Source: a virus. From it: DNA of 22,556 nt. A model generated the notes under the pieces. The model was given only the letters and a program-made list of their open reading frames with translations. It was not told where the DNA came from and searched no databases. The position numbers and the translations under genes are program-made. This document shows positions 1-6,795 of the stretch, in pieces (position 1 is the first letter of the stretch; the number at the start of each line of letters is the position of its first letter). The DNA lies in IMG/VR virus record IMGVR_UViG_3300027733_001415, positions 1 to 22,556 of that record; one strand, 5' to 3'.

Positions 1-7
1 TAAATAA

Positions 8-415
8 ATGGAATTATTAAACACACACCCAATTAAAAAATCAGACTTAGGGTTTCACGGAAATCTTTTTGGGGGGAAATTACTCGCGTGGATTGACGCA
101 TCAGCAGCAGGGTACGCTATGCAACTTTGTGATACACCAAGAATGGTAACCATCTCAATTGATAAATGTAATTTTGAAAAACCCGCACGTGAAGGACAAT
201 TATTAAAAATATATGGTAAACCTACTGATGTGGGTAACAGTTCTGTTATGTTATATATGGAGGCAAGAGCTCATAATGTTTATACAGGTAAACAAGTTTT
301 GGTTTTAAAAACACATATTAAATTTGTCCATATTGACGAAGAAGGACATCCAATCCCAATTGGAGAAAAAGGAAGAAAAAGAATTTTACAATTTATTGAG
401 CAAAATCAAAAATAG
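8..415 (+). CDS. Hotdog-fold acyl-CoA thioesterase
   Basis: Predicted to hydrolyse acyl-CoA thioesters to free acid and CoA. The 135 residues fit a single hotdog domain of the YciA/BACH type. The N-terminal half has the family signature: H17-G-N19-L-F-G-G, then the central helix LLAWIDASAAGYAM with an Asp at about residue 30. In this family the Asn and Asp are the catalytic or water-positioning residues. The middle segment (MVTISIDKCNFEKPAREGQ) matches the usual TxxxDxxxFxxPxxxGD strand. The start is the ATG at 8, just after TAAATAA, which probably includes the stop of an upstream gene. A thioesterase is a plausible auxiliary metabolic gene in a phage, but its substrate cannot be read from the sequence. 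The fold assignment is secure; the specificity is not. Confidence 0.88.
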   Translation: MELLNTHPIKKSDLGFHGNLFGGKLLAWIDASAAGYAMQLCDTPRMVTISIDKCNFEKPAREGQLLKIYGKPTDVGNSSVMLYMEARAHNVYTGKQVLVLKTHIKFVHIDEEGHPIPIGEKGRKRILQFIEQNQK

Positions 416-428
416 TTTAGTATATTTG
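396..428 (+). promoter_or_regulatory. Host-type promoter, start-codon-fused (for 433)
   Basis: TATATTTG lies at 421-428, with TAGT between it and the ATG at 433. A TTG at 396-398 could be the -33 element (22-base gap). The -7 box matches the Bacteroidota TAnnTTTG consensus. The transcript would begin at or very near the start codon. Confidence 0.7.
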
Positions 429-432
429 TAGT

Positions 433-1137
433 ATGAAAAAACGTATCACATTTATTAGCGACACTCACAACAAACACGACAAGGTTAATGGGTTCTTGAC
501 TGGTGGAGATATTCTTGTCCACGCAGGAGACTTAACAGGACGTGGTTATATTACTGAGATTGAAAACTTTATGAAGTGGTATGATAATATCAACAACTAT
601 GACACTAAAGTTTTTATTGCAGGAAACCACGATTTTGGGTTTGAAAATGATAACGAAAAAGTTAAAGGATTACTTACCGGTTACAAAACTATAGAGTATC
701 TTCAAGATGACTTACTGATGGTTGGTGAAGATTATGACACAATGATTAAAATTTGGGGTACGCCTTGGCAACCTGAGTTTCATAATTGGGCATTCAATCT
801 TCCTCGTGGTGAGAAGTTAAAAGAGAAGTGGGATATGATTCCAGTAAACACTGACATTCTTATCACTCACGGACCACCATTTGGTAAATTGGATTACGTA
901 CCTTACGATAGTGTAAATGTTGGTTGTGAAGAACTAATGAAACGAGTTGAGGAAATAAAACCAAAAATTCACGTATTTGGACACATCCACGAAGGTTATG
1001 GTTATGTGTTTGATGGAAATACTCACTTTATCAACGCGGCGGTATTAAACGGACGATATGAGTTCCGAAACAAACCGATAACTGTTGATTGGGATCCAGA
1101 AACAAATGAGTTGGAATTTGTAGATAACGCTGATTAG
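433..1137 (+). CDS. Calcineurin-like metallophosphoesterase (MPPED/UPF0046-like)
   Basis: Two-metal phosphoesterase of 234 residues. All core motifs are visible: SDTH (9-12), AGD (31-33), GNHD (64-67), THGPP (145-149) and GHIH (183-186). The order and spacing, and the HGPP form of motif IV, resemble the MPPED1/MPPED2 (class III-like) group. The likely activity is hydrolysis of a phosphodiester or phosphomonoester; cyclic nucleotides and nucleic-acid ends are both possible. It has its own promoter with the start codon four bases behind the -7 box. Its last codons overlap the end of the reverse gene 1134-2267, and both proteins end in DNAD because the overlap is an inverted repeat. A second, different metallophosphoesterase lies at 4244. 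Confidence 0.9.
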   Translation: MKKRITFISDTHNKHDKVNGFLTGGDILVHAGDLTGRGYITEIENFMKWYDNINNYDTKVFIAGNHDFGFENDNEKVKGLLTGYKTIEYLQDDLLMVGEDYDTMIKIWGTPWQPEFHNWAFNLPRGEKLKEKWDMIPVNTDILITHGPPFGKLDYVPYDSVNVGCEELMKRVEEIKPKIHVFGHIHEGYGYVFDGNTHFINAAVLNGRYEFRNKPITVDWDPETNELEFVDNAD

Positions 1138-1148
1138 TCGGCGTTATC
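1123..1148. terminator. Convergent-gene inverted repeat, possible bidirectional terminator
   Basis: GATAACGC at 1123-1130 pairs with GCGTTATC at 1141-1148. A T-G and a G-C pair extend the stem inward to a six-base loop. The hairpin covers the stop codons of the convergent genes 433-1137 and 1134-2267. There is no good T-run on either side, so termination is plausible but not proven. Confidence 0.5.
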
Positions 1149-2267
1149 TTCCATTACTTTTGAAGGTAACGGAGGGTTAAGTAAGAACTTATCGTTTAAC
1201 CAATGTCTTAATTCATTTTCAACAAAAAATTCAGGAACAGGTTCGTCATCAGGCATTTCACTTGCAATTTCTGCGATGTATCTTGCAAACTTAACTTTGT
1301 ATTTATCATTTAACATTGTCATTAAACCATCTGAAATAAAGAATACTCTTGATAACGGATCCGACAATCCAAGTTCACCTTCAGATAAATTAAATGATTT
1401 TAAAACAACCCTACCCCACCAAGTTTTGTAGTTTTCGGTTTCCTCTAATGCGGGTCTTAATATTTTATTAACTGCTCTTATTGATGATGCGACAAACCCT
1501 GCGATTGCAAGTTGCGGTAAAAACCAAGGTAGTAATCTAAGTGTTGCTTTAAATCCACCTTCACCTACGTGTTGTAAAAGTCTATTACTTGTTGAGCTTT
1601 CAACTATTGCCTTTAATTGTCCAAAGGTTATTTGTCCTTGAGCACTACAAAACTTTTCTGAATCACAAATGTTTTTTACTGCATCCTCAGAAGGGTTTAT
1701 GTCTTCATTAACGTTTCCTTTTATTTTGTTTTTAAGTTTACCAAAAACACTTTTAAGTGAATAGACAATCACGGCAAGTGTTGCTCCCGATAGTAACTTT
1801 TCTACGTTATCAGAACTAATATTATTATCTTTTATAACTTCATCAATAATTTTCATTGTTGGATTTAAAAGAAGTGTAAATCCTAAGATATCTAATAAAG
1901 AATATGTAACACCTACTAAATTTTTTGCTACAGCATTTATTACATCTTTAACATTTGTTACAAAATTGATAACTCCTTTTAGTGTTGGCATTAATCCCTT
2001 TTCTTTAACTTTTTCTAATAACGTTACACCTTCACTATCTTTTATAATAAGTGCAAATGACGTAATAATTAAAAGAATGATATCCCTTTCATCCATTGAA
2101 AATCCTGAACCTGAAAGTAATCTTTCAACAGGACCGATGAATGCACCAATACCAGTACCAAACGTAAATAAAATACCCGAATTGATTTTCAAATCATTTA
2201 ATGTGTCCTTTAACGTACTCTCTACTAATATCTTTTTATACTGTTCTTCTGTAATTACTATTTTCAT
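1134..2267 (-). CDS. Tagged membrane-associated protein, unknown function
   Basis: No family recognised. The 377-residue protein opens with the recurrent tag MKIVITEEQYKKILVE (1-16). It ends in L-V-E followed by Ser, a candidate (L/I)xE prohead-protease site. Several strongly hydrophobic stretches follow: around residues 30-52 (Gly-rich, FTFGTGIGAFIG), 62-75 (DIILLIITSFALII), roughly 110-135 (a long apolar run), 160-175, and 245-262 (LPWFLPQLAIAGFVASSI). It therefore probably sits in or crosses a membrane. It is one of only three reverse-strand genes here, and its upstream box TATTTATA (2274-2281) is of the phage-late type. A virion protein that inserts into the host envelope during DNA entry would fit tag plus hydrophobicity, but this is inference. 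Confidence 0.7.
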   Translation of the reverse strand: MKIVITEEQYKKILVESTLKDTLNDLKINSGILFTFGTGIGAFIGPVERLLSGSGFSMDERDIILLIITSFALIIKDSEGVTLLEKVKEKGLMPTLKGVINFVTNVKDVINAVAKNLVGVTYSLLDILGFTLLLNPTMKIIDEVIKDNNISSDNVEKLLSGATLAVIVYSLKSVFGKLKNKIKGNVNEDINPSEDAVKNICDSEKFCSAQGQITFGQLKAIVESSTSNRLLQHVGEGGFKATLRLLPWFLPQLAIAGFVASSIRAVNKILRPALEETENYKTWWGRVVLKSFNLSEGELGLSDPLSRVFFISDGLMTMLNDKYKVKFARYIAEIASEMPDDEPVPEFFVENELRHWLNDKFLLNPPLPSKVMEDNAD

Positions 2268-2273
2268 ATTACC

Positions 2274-2281
2274 TATAAATA
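2274..2281 (-). promoter_or_regulatory. Late-type promoter box (for reverse gene at 2267)
   Basis: Read on the reverse strand this is TATTTATA followed by GGTAAT and the ATG at 2267. It resembles the boxes before the other tagged genes. No clear -33 element is seen. Confidence 0.5.
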
Positions 2282-2282
2282 G

Positions 2283-2314
2283 TTTGATTAAATGAAAATG
2301 AAATTTTATATTTG
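2283..2314 (+). promoter_or_regulatory. Host-type promoter, start-codon-fused (for 2319)
   Basis: TTTG at 2283-2286, a 20-base gap, TATATTTG at 2307-2314, then TAAT and ATG at 2319. The promoter lies inside the upstream extension that starts at 2292, which decides the start codon. Confidence 0.75.
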
Positions 2315-2318
2315 TAAT

Positions 2319-3023
2319 ATGGAATTATCTAATAAAGTAAGGAAGTTAATATATAGTATGTTTGATACTATGGTAGAAGGGGTTGATAAGTATGAGACAA
2401 AATCATCAACTTGGTTAATATTCACAGATGAAAAAAAATGGGTTTTAGAATTTACAAAAGAAAACATTCTTTGGTTTAATTATAACACCTTTCAGTCAGA
2501 ATTGGTTTTGGTTGGAATGGATTGCGTTGATTCAAAAGATGTTATTAAAGAATGGTTTGAATCAAGATTTTTGGGTATTGAGGTTGAAGATACCATTCAA
2601 AATGGGGTGAAACACACCCATGCGCAACGGTTCCATGAGTTCGTTGGAGTTGAAGATACCATTCAAAATGGGGTAAAAATGATCAAAAGCACCTTAATCA
2701 GTCAAGATTCTAATGTTGAAGATACCATTCAAAATGGGGTGAAAGAGACTATTGGAACACTACGACGAACTAAACTTGGGGTTGATGACATTATTAAAAA
2801 CGGTGTTAAAGAAATCAACCACGTTGATGTTATGAAGTTTTTTGATAATAAAATGGAAAAGGCATTACAAAATGGTATTAAAGAAACCAAAAGTATGTGT
2901 GGAAAACGTGATGGTAGAGTTAACAACACAATTGAAAACGGGGTTAGACACGTTGAGGATGGTGATTGGTTAGATCAAGACGATAGAATTGAAGATATTA
3001 TTCAAAATGGTGTTAAATCATAA
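2319..3023 (+). CDS. Protein with seven VEDTIQNGVK repeats, unknown function
   Basis: No named family recognised; 234 residues. Residues 1-88 form a compact N-terminal domain rich in aromatic residues. From residue 89 to the end there are seven copies of a 10-residue core, consensus (V/I)(E/D)(D/N)xIxNGV(K/R), at residues 89, 111, 133, 155, 179, 201 and 224. The cores are separated by 12-14 residue linkers with almost no similarity to each other. The first three cores are identical at DNA level except for one base, while the linkers have diverged fully. ATG 2319 is chosen over the in-frame ATGs at 2292 and 2298 because the promoter's -7 box ends four bases before it and the earlier ATGs lie within the promoter. 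A binding surface with variable loops is a possible reading, but nothing shows the ligand. Confidence 0.8.
   Translation: MELSNKVRKLIYSMFDTMVEGVDKYETKSSTWLIFTDEKKWVLEFTKENILWFNYNTFQSELVLVGMDCVDSKDVIKEWFESRFLGIEVEDTIQNGVKHTHAQRFHEFVGVEDTIQNGVKMIKSTLISQDSNVEDTIQNGVKETIGTLRRTKLGVDDIIKNGVKEINHVDVMKFFDNKMEKALQNGIKETKSMCGKRDGRVNNTIENGVRHVEDGDWLDQDDRIEDIIQNGVKS
2583..3017 (+). repeat. In-frame tandem repeat, 7 x 30-bp core with 36-42-bp variable linkers
   Basis: Cores begin at 2583, 2649, 2715, 2781, 2853, 2919 and 2988, giving periods of 66, 66, 66, 72, 66 and 69 bases. All periods are multiples of three. Copies 1-3 begin GTTGAAGATACCATTCAAAA and are nearly identical; copies 4-7 are degenerate. 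The array encodes the C-terminal part of the protein at 2319. Confidence 0.93.
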
Positions 3024-3032
3024 AAAAATTAT

Positions 3033-3040
3033 TATATTTG
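3033..3040 (+). promoter_or_regulatory. Host-type -7 box, start-codon-fused (for 3045)
   Basis: TATATTTG followed by TAAT and ATG at 3045, the same four-base spacing as at 433, 2319, 7624 and 12791. No convincing -33 TTTG is present about 20 bases upstream. Confidence 0.65.
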
Positions 3041-3044
3041 TAAT

Positions 3045-3434
3045 ATGGAAAAAGTTTTATACATAGTAAGAGGAATACCTGGAAGTGGTAAATCTACATT
3101 TGCTAAAACATTGGGTGGGCAACACTACGAAGCCGATATGTTCTTCATTGATGTGGACGGTAACTACCAATTTGATTCAACTAAAATCAAAGATGCTCAC
3201 CAATGGTGCCAGAGCATTGTTAAAACTGATATGATTTTAGAATACCCAAAGATTATTGTGTCAAACACATCAACTCAAGAGTGGGAGATGGAACCATACT
3301 TTAAATTAGCAAAAGAGTATGGGTATGCTGTGTTCACGATTGTGGTTGAAAATGTTCACGGTGGAAAAAATATTCATAATGTTCCAGATGATAAAATAAA
3401 ACAAATGAAAGAAAGATTTGTTATTAGGTTGTAG
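3045..3434 (+). CDS. Small P-loop kinase / ATPase, polynucleotide-kinase-like
   Basis: The protein of 129 residues opens with a strand and a clear Walker A loop, GIPGSGKST at residues 10-18. This is the arrangement of the AAA_33/zeta-toxin/polynucleotide 5'-kinase group of P-loop kinases. IVSNTSTQEWEMEPYFKLA resembles the acceptor-binding helix region of T4 Pnkp-type kinase domains (strand, N-T, then an E-M-x-P-Y helix). A lid-region Arg is likely among the C-terminal residues KERFVIRL. The probable role is phosphate transfer from ATP to a nucleic acid end or small molecule. With the RNA ligase at 8017 and the HAD proteins it could serve RNA repair, but they are not adjacent. Its promoter ends four bases before the ATG. 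Confidence 0.8.
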   Translation: MEKVLYIVRGIPGSGKSTFAKTLGGQHYEADMFFIDVDGNYQFDSTKIKDAHQWCQSIVKTDMILEYPKIIVSNTSTQEWEMEPYFKLAKEYGYAVFTIVVENVHGGKNIHNVPDDKIKQMKERFVIRL

Positions 3435-3448
3435 AAATTTATTTTTGT

Positions 3449-3456
3449 TATATTTA
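3449..3456 (+). promoter_or_regulatory. Late-type promoter box (for 3486)
   Basis: TATATTTA, differing from the host-type box by a final A instead of G. It lies 29 bases before the ATG at 3486, so this transcript would have a leader, unlike most others here. Confidence 0.4.
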
Positions 3457-3485
3457 TATAGTATAAACTATTAAAGTTGAAAACT

Positions 3486-4247
3486 ATGAAAAAAATACAC
3501 AACATTTGTGGTTATTGTAATCAAAATTATTACGGACAAGGTAAATTTTATTGTTCTCTTGAATGTCGAAATAATGCGTCTAAAGGTAAGTCACAAAAAA
3601 AAAGGAGTGAAGAGACAAAATTAAAATTAAGTTTATCACATAAAGGTAAAAAGTTAACAAAAGAAACAAAAGAAAAAATTGGGTTAGCATCAAAAAAAAT
3701 ATGGGAATCTGAAGAATATAAAAAAAAACAATATAATAGTAGGATTGGTAAAACCGTTAGTAAAGAAACTAGAAAAAAAATTTCAGACACTCAAAAAGGT
3801 ATCCCAAGACCATATTTGATTGAATATAACAAAAACAGACCTAAAGTAAGTGGATGGAAACATACTGAAGAAAGTAAAAAAAAGATTAGCGAAGGTGTAT
3901 CAGGAAGTAAAAATGGAATGTACGGTAAACTACCAAAATTTAATAAACCAACTGAATATATCAATGGGGATTTAAAGATATTTATGAGGTCAACTTGGGA
4001 GTTTAAATTTGCTCATTGGTTGGATAAAAATAAAAAAAAGTGGGAATATGAAAAACACACATTTAAATTATCAAGCGGATATACCTATACACCTGATTTT
4101 TTATGTGAAGGTATTTTTTACGAAGTTAAAGGTTATATGCATAAAAAAGCAAAAGAAAAAATAGAAATGTTCAAAAAAGAATATTCAGATAAAAAATTTA
4201 TTATTGTTGATAGGGAGTATTTTAAAAAAAACGGTATAAAATTATGA
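3486..4247 (+). CDS. Free-standing homing endonuclease, NUMOD3 plus PD-(D/E)XK-type nuclease
   Basis: DNA endonuclease of the kind that spreads itself in phage genomes; 253 residues from ATG 3486. The N-terminus has a Cys zinc-finger-like element (CGYC ... FYCSLEC). It is followed by several NUMOD3-type DNA-binding repeats, seen as S-E-E-T-K-x-K-x-S and S-K-E-T-R-K-K-I-S segments and the KNGMYGK element. The C-terminal third has YTPDF followed by YEVKG, the D...ExK catalytic arrangement of PD-(D/E)XK nucleases. A TTG nine bases upstream (3477) is in frame but less likely as a start. The gene overlaps the next by four bases (ATGA), so it is wedged into the phosphoesterase unit. It is very Lys-rich. 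Confidence 0.82.
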   Translation: MKKIHNICGYCNQNYYGQGKFYCSLECRNNASKGKSQKKRSEETKLKLSLSHKGKKLTKETKEKIGLASKKIWESEEYKKKQYNSRIGKTVSKETRKKISDTQKGIPRPYLIEYNKNRPKVSGWKHTEESKKKISEGVSGSKNGMYGKLPKFNKPTEYINGDLKIFMRSTWEFKFAHWLDKNKKKWEYEKHTFKLSSGYTYTPDFLCEGIFYEVKGYMHKKAKEKIEMFKKEYSDKKFIIVDREYFKKNGIKL

Positions 4248-4897
4248 GTTTTAAAAAATTATTAACAACAGGAAAAGTTTGGATTACCTCAGATTTGCAT
4301 TTTGGTCACAAAAATATTGTACGAGGAACTACCAATTGGAGAACACAAGATGGTGAAGTACCTGTGGATTCTACTCGTGACTTTCAAACTATTGAACAAA
4401 TGAATGAACGTTTGATTGATGGTATAAATCACTTTGTTGGGCAAGACGATACTTTAATTATGTTGGGTGATGTTTCATTTGGTGGATTTGATAACATTGG
4501 ACTCTTTCTTGAACGATTGATATGTCACAACATTCATTTAATACTTGGAAACCACGATCACCACATTGAAAATAATCGGGATTACGTTCAAGGAAGATTT
4601 TTAAGTGTCCAACACTATTTGGAAGTGAACATTGAAGGTAAAGATTTTGTACTTTGTCACTACCCACTACAAAGTTGGAACGGACTTAACAAAGGTGTAA
4701 TCCATCTTCACGGTCACGTACATCTACCTGAAACCCGTAAATTTGGTAATGGAAAAAGATTGGATGTTGGTGTTGATGGTAATGGAATGGATCCATATAG
4801 TATTTCTGATATTATTAAAATAATGGATAAAAGATTAAAAGGTTCTGATATGTCAGGAGATCACCACTTGGATGGATTAGTTGGTGTTGTGGGTTAA
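4244..4897 (+). CDS. Calcineurin-like metallophosphoesterase (second copy type)
   Basis: Phosphoesterase of 217 residues with a full motif set: SDLHFGH (16-22), LGD (74-76), LGNHDHH (101-107), CHYP (138-141) and HGHVH (156-160). The DLHFGH opening and the CHYP motif place it in the phage/bacterial YmdB-unrelated calcineurin-like group often annotated simply as phosphoesterase. It is clearly not a recent duplicate of the protein at 433. The first ATG overlaps the stop of the homing endonuclease, so the two are probably co-transcribed. The C-terminus after about residue 195 is polar and lacks motifs. The substrate is unknown. Confidence 0.88.
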   Translation: MSFKKLLTTGKVWITSDLHFGHKNIVRGTTNWRTQDGEVPVDSTRDFQTIEQMNERLIDGINHFVGQDDTLIMLGDVSFGGFDNIGLFLERLICHNIHLILGNHDHHIENNRDYVQGRFLSVQHYLEVNIEGKDFVLCHYPLQSWNGLNKGVIHLHGHVHLPETRKFGNGKRLDVGVDGNGMDPYSISDIIKIMDKRLKGSDMSGDHHLDGLVGVVG

Positions 4898-4908
4898 ATC
4901 GCAACACC
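4883..4908 (+). terminator. Weak hairpin over the stop codon
   Basis: GGTGTTG at 4883-4889 pairs with CAACACC at 4902-4908 around a 12-base loop, spanning the stop of 4244-4897. It has no T-run and immediately precedes the promoter of 4924. It may be a terminator or an RNA 3' end. Confidence 0.35.
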
Positions 4909-4910
4909 AT

Positions 4911-4918
4911 TATATTTA
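4911..4918 (+). promoter_or_regulatory. Late-type promoter box (for 4924)
   Basis: TATATTTA, then five bases and ATG at 4924. A TTG at 4887-4889 lies 21 bases upstream and could act as a -33 element, which the other late-type boxes lack. Confidence 0.55.
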
Positions 4919-4923
4919 TATGT

Positions 4924-6174
4924 ATGGCAAAAATTATTATTACAGAAAGACAAATGGACTTGATAGTAAAAAATCTATTAAGTGAGGCTGTTGGTGTACC
5001 TGAAGGTATTATTGAATCGGCAGAAGAATTATATGAAATCATTTTGAATCTATTAAAAGGTATGGATGATTATGACACAAGACAAACATTTACTGAAAAT
5101 AATTTAGATTTAACAATATCTGATTATAAAATACACGAATTAGGTTTAAGTGTTGAAATTAATGAAATAGATGACTATGATGGACCATTTACTATGATGT
5201 CTGCTGGAGTTGCAAATCAATTTAATTTTGATAAAAAAATATTAATGAAGGTTCATAAATTGGACAACGAAATTGAGTTACAGTTAAGTTTCGCAGCAAA
5301 TGGAGATAATTGGGATGCTGATGATGTATATAACTATTTTAGTCAAGATAAGATTGAATTAATATCTGTAATTGCTCACGAAATTAAACATAAGTTTGAT
5401 AAACAAAAAAAAGAAACGGATTTGATAGGTAAAGATGCTGATTACCAAGCATATGCAAGTCAAGGATTAAACTTTGGTATTCCTGTAATCAATGAATTTA
5501 TGAGATATAGTTATTTCATCCAACACGTTGAAAACCTTGTTAGATCAACTGAAATGGCAACAAGAATGAAATTAACTGGTATCACAAAAGAAAAGTTTAG
5601 AGAATTTTTTGAAAACGATAAAGTTGTTAAAGAACTAAAAGACATTAGAGATTTTAGTTATGAATATTTAATTGAAAAACTAAACGAACAAATGGATCGT
5701 ATTGATGGTTTATTGGAACATGCTCAAATACCTTATGAGGATATGTCTGAAGATAAAAAAATACACGTAGTTATGGATTTGGTTTACGTTAATTTAATAA
5801 GCGCTAAAAGAGATGTTTTTGATAGAATGACAGAGGATAGTAATAGTAAAATGGCTGGATTTATGAGAATGTTAGGTATGGGTCATATGGTAAAAGATAA
5901 TAATAGTGAAGGATTGGAGAAAGTTAGAAATAAGTTTTTAAACCACATTGCTAGATACCGAAATAAAGAAGAACAGTTCTTTGTTGACGAGTGTGAAAGA
6001 TTTAATTATGTTGCAACAAAATTAATTAAAAGACTTTCTAAAATTTATTCACTTATTCCTGACGAAAAGGAAACCACAAATGAATCAATAATTGATTGGG
6101 ATCTACACCAAAAAATGATGGAGAAAAAACACGGAAGAAGAAAAATAGAAACCGAGTTTAAATTCAAACGTTAA
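4924..6174 (+). CDS. Tagged HExxH zinc metalloprotease-like protein
   Basis: Putative zinc peptidase of 416 residues. The N-terminus MAKIIITERQMDLIVKNLLSE (1-21) is one of the recurrent tags and ends in L-S-E before Ala, a candidate prohead-protease cut. The zinc-binding helix is VIAHEIKHKFD with H152, E153 and H156. The preceding strand-like segment and the E210 of NLVRSTEMATR, about 55 residues on, are reasonable candidates for the edge strand and third ligand. Thus a gluzincin-like arrangement is likely, but no named family is recognised. The C-terminal half is helical and charged. The gene has a late-type promoter and a terminator, so it is a single transcription unit. It may be packed in the virion and act on a host or capsid substrate; that is inferred from the tag. 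Confidence 0.75.
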   Translation: MAKIIITERQMDLIVKNLLSEAVGVPEGIIESAEELYEIILNLLKGMDDYDTRQTFTENNLDLTISDYKIHELGLSVEINEIDDYDGPFTMMSAGVANQFNFDKKILMKVHKLDNEIELQLSFAANGDNWDADDVYNYFSQDKIELISVIAHEIKHKFDKQKKETDLIGKDADYQAYASQGLNFGIPVINEFMRYSYFIQHVENLVRSTEMATRMKLTGITKEKFREFFENDKVVKELKDIRDFSYEYLIEKLNEQMDRIDGLLEHAQIPYEDMSEDKKIHVVMDLVYVNLISAKRDVFDRMTEDSNSKMAGFMRMLGMGHMVKDNNSEGLEKVRNKFLNHIARYRNKEEQFFVDECERFNYVATKLIKRLSKIYSLIPDEKETTNESIIDWDLHQKMMEKKHGRRKIETEFKFKR

Positions 6175-6179
6175 ATTGA

Positions 6180-6208
6180 AATCCTTTACTTTTTGTAAGG
6201 GATTTTTT
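6180..6208 (+). terminator. Intrinsic terminator after the metalloprotease gene
   Basis: AATCCTTTAC pairs with GTAAGGGATT (10 bp, one G-U) around five Ts, and is followed by a run of Ts. It ends the unit 4924-6174. Confidence 0.85.
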
Positions 6209-6219
6209 ATTTTAACTAT

Positions 6220-6585
6220 ATGAGAAAAATTATATTAGTTATATCGTTATTTACATTATCATTTATTAGTACACCTAAAATACATAAAGGAACCGCAACG
6301 TATTACGGTAAAAACTATACAGGTAGACTAACCGCATCAGGAGAAAGATTCCATAAAGATAGTCTAACTGCAGCACACAAGACATTCAAGTTTGGAACTG
6401 TCGTGAAAGTAACAAACCTCATCAATGACTCTATTAGATATGTTAAAATTAATGATAGACTACCTAAGTCATCAAGTCATATCATAGATCTTTCTTATGG
6501 GACAGCAAAAGAAATGGATTTTCTAAGAAGAGGGGTAATTCCCGTAACTCTTGAGATTATAGACACCGTACCAATTAAAAAATAA
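6220..6585 (+). CDS. RlpA-like double-psi beta-barrel protein, exported
   Basis: The 121-residue protein starts with a short signal-peptide-like segment (MRKIILVISLFTLSFIS). A complete RlpA-type domain follows: GTATYYGKNYTGRLTASGE (24-42), AAHKTFKFGTVVKVTN (51-66), V-K-I-N-D-R (75-80) and IIDLSYGTAKEM (88-99). In RlpA these blocks build the double-psi barrel. The conserved E42 and D79 correspond to residues needed for lytic transglycosylase activity in active members. A role in cleaving peptidoglycan at lysis or entry is likely. No cell-wall-binding SPOR domain is present. The box TTATTTTA (6207-6214), five bases before ATG, is a possible degenerate late-type promoter. Confidence 0.87.
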   Translation: MRKIILVISLFTLSFISTPKIHKGTATYYGKNYTGRLTASGERFHKDSLTAAHKTFKFGTVVKVTNLINDSIRYVKINDRLPKSSSHIIDLSYGTAKEMDFLRRGVIPVTLEIIDTVPIKK

Positions 6586-6617
6586 TTTGTTTTATTAAAA
6601 ATAGTTTCATATCTTTG
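6586..6617 (+). promoter_or_regulatory. Host-type promoter, start-codon-fused (for 6622)
   Basis: TTTG at 6586-6589, a 20-base gap, TATCTTTG at 6610-6617, then TAAG and a GTG start at 6622. The fixed four-base spacing supports GTG as the start of a small gene. Confidence 0.7.
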
Positions 6618-6621
6618 TAAG

Positions 6622-6795
6622 GTGAAAAAGCCTTGTAAAGAATGTCCCCACTTCATTCGTAATCGTCACAACGATACTATTGTTGATTTTGCTGAGAGAA
6701 CCGGTAAGAAACACAATTGTCATATGACAGAGGGAAAAAAAGATTTGTGGAATGTTAAAGATAAAAAATTAGAATGTTATGGAAGTAAAAACTAA
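6622..6795 (+). CDS. Small Cys/His protein, DUF6283-like
   Basis: 57 residues starting at GTG 6622. It has PCKECPHF near the N-terminus, HNCHM in the middle and a single Cys near the end (ECYG). The PCxxCP...CH layout resembles the DUF6283 family of small phage and bacterial proteins, probably metal-binding. The GTG start is supported by the promoter box ending four bases before it. The gene overlaps the next by 17 bases. Function unknown. Confidence 0.65.
   Translation: MKKPCKECPHFIRNRHNDTIVDFAERTGKKHNCHMTEGKKDLWNVKDKKLECYGSKN

Noticed and set aside
1966-2295. Forward reading frame antisense to the tagged membrane protein
   Set aside because: It lies across the reverse gene, has no promoter or start signal, and its composition is that of a shadow frame. 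Other long opposite-strand frames were dropped for the same reason.
2292-2318. Upstream ATGs for the repeat protein
   Set aside because: The -7 box of its promoter lies between them and ATG 2319, which has the four-base spacing seen at five other genes.
2583-3017. CRISPR-like array (30-base repeats with 36-42-base spacers)
   Set aside because: All periods are multiples of three, one frame stays open, the repeats degenerate within the array and no cas gene is near. It is a coding repeat.
2583-3017. Target of a diversity-generating retroelement
   Set aside because: No reverse transcriptase or template repeat is in the window, and differences between linkers are not limited to adenine positions.
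3477-3485. TTG start for the homing endonuclease, and similar TTG starts at 10781, 12085 and 16822
   Set aside because: An ATG lies a few codons downstream in each case. At 16846 the promoter box lies inside the extension.
433-4897. Recent duplication of the metallophosphoesterase genes
   Set aside because: The two proteins share only the catalytic motifs and belong to different branches.
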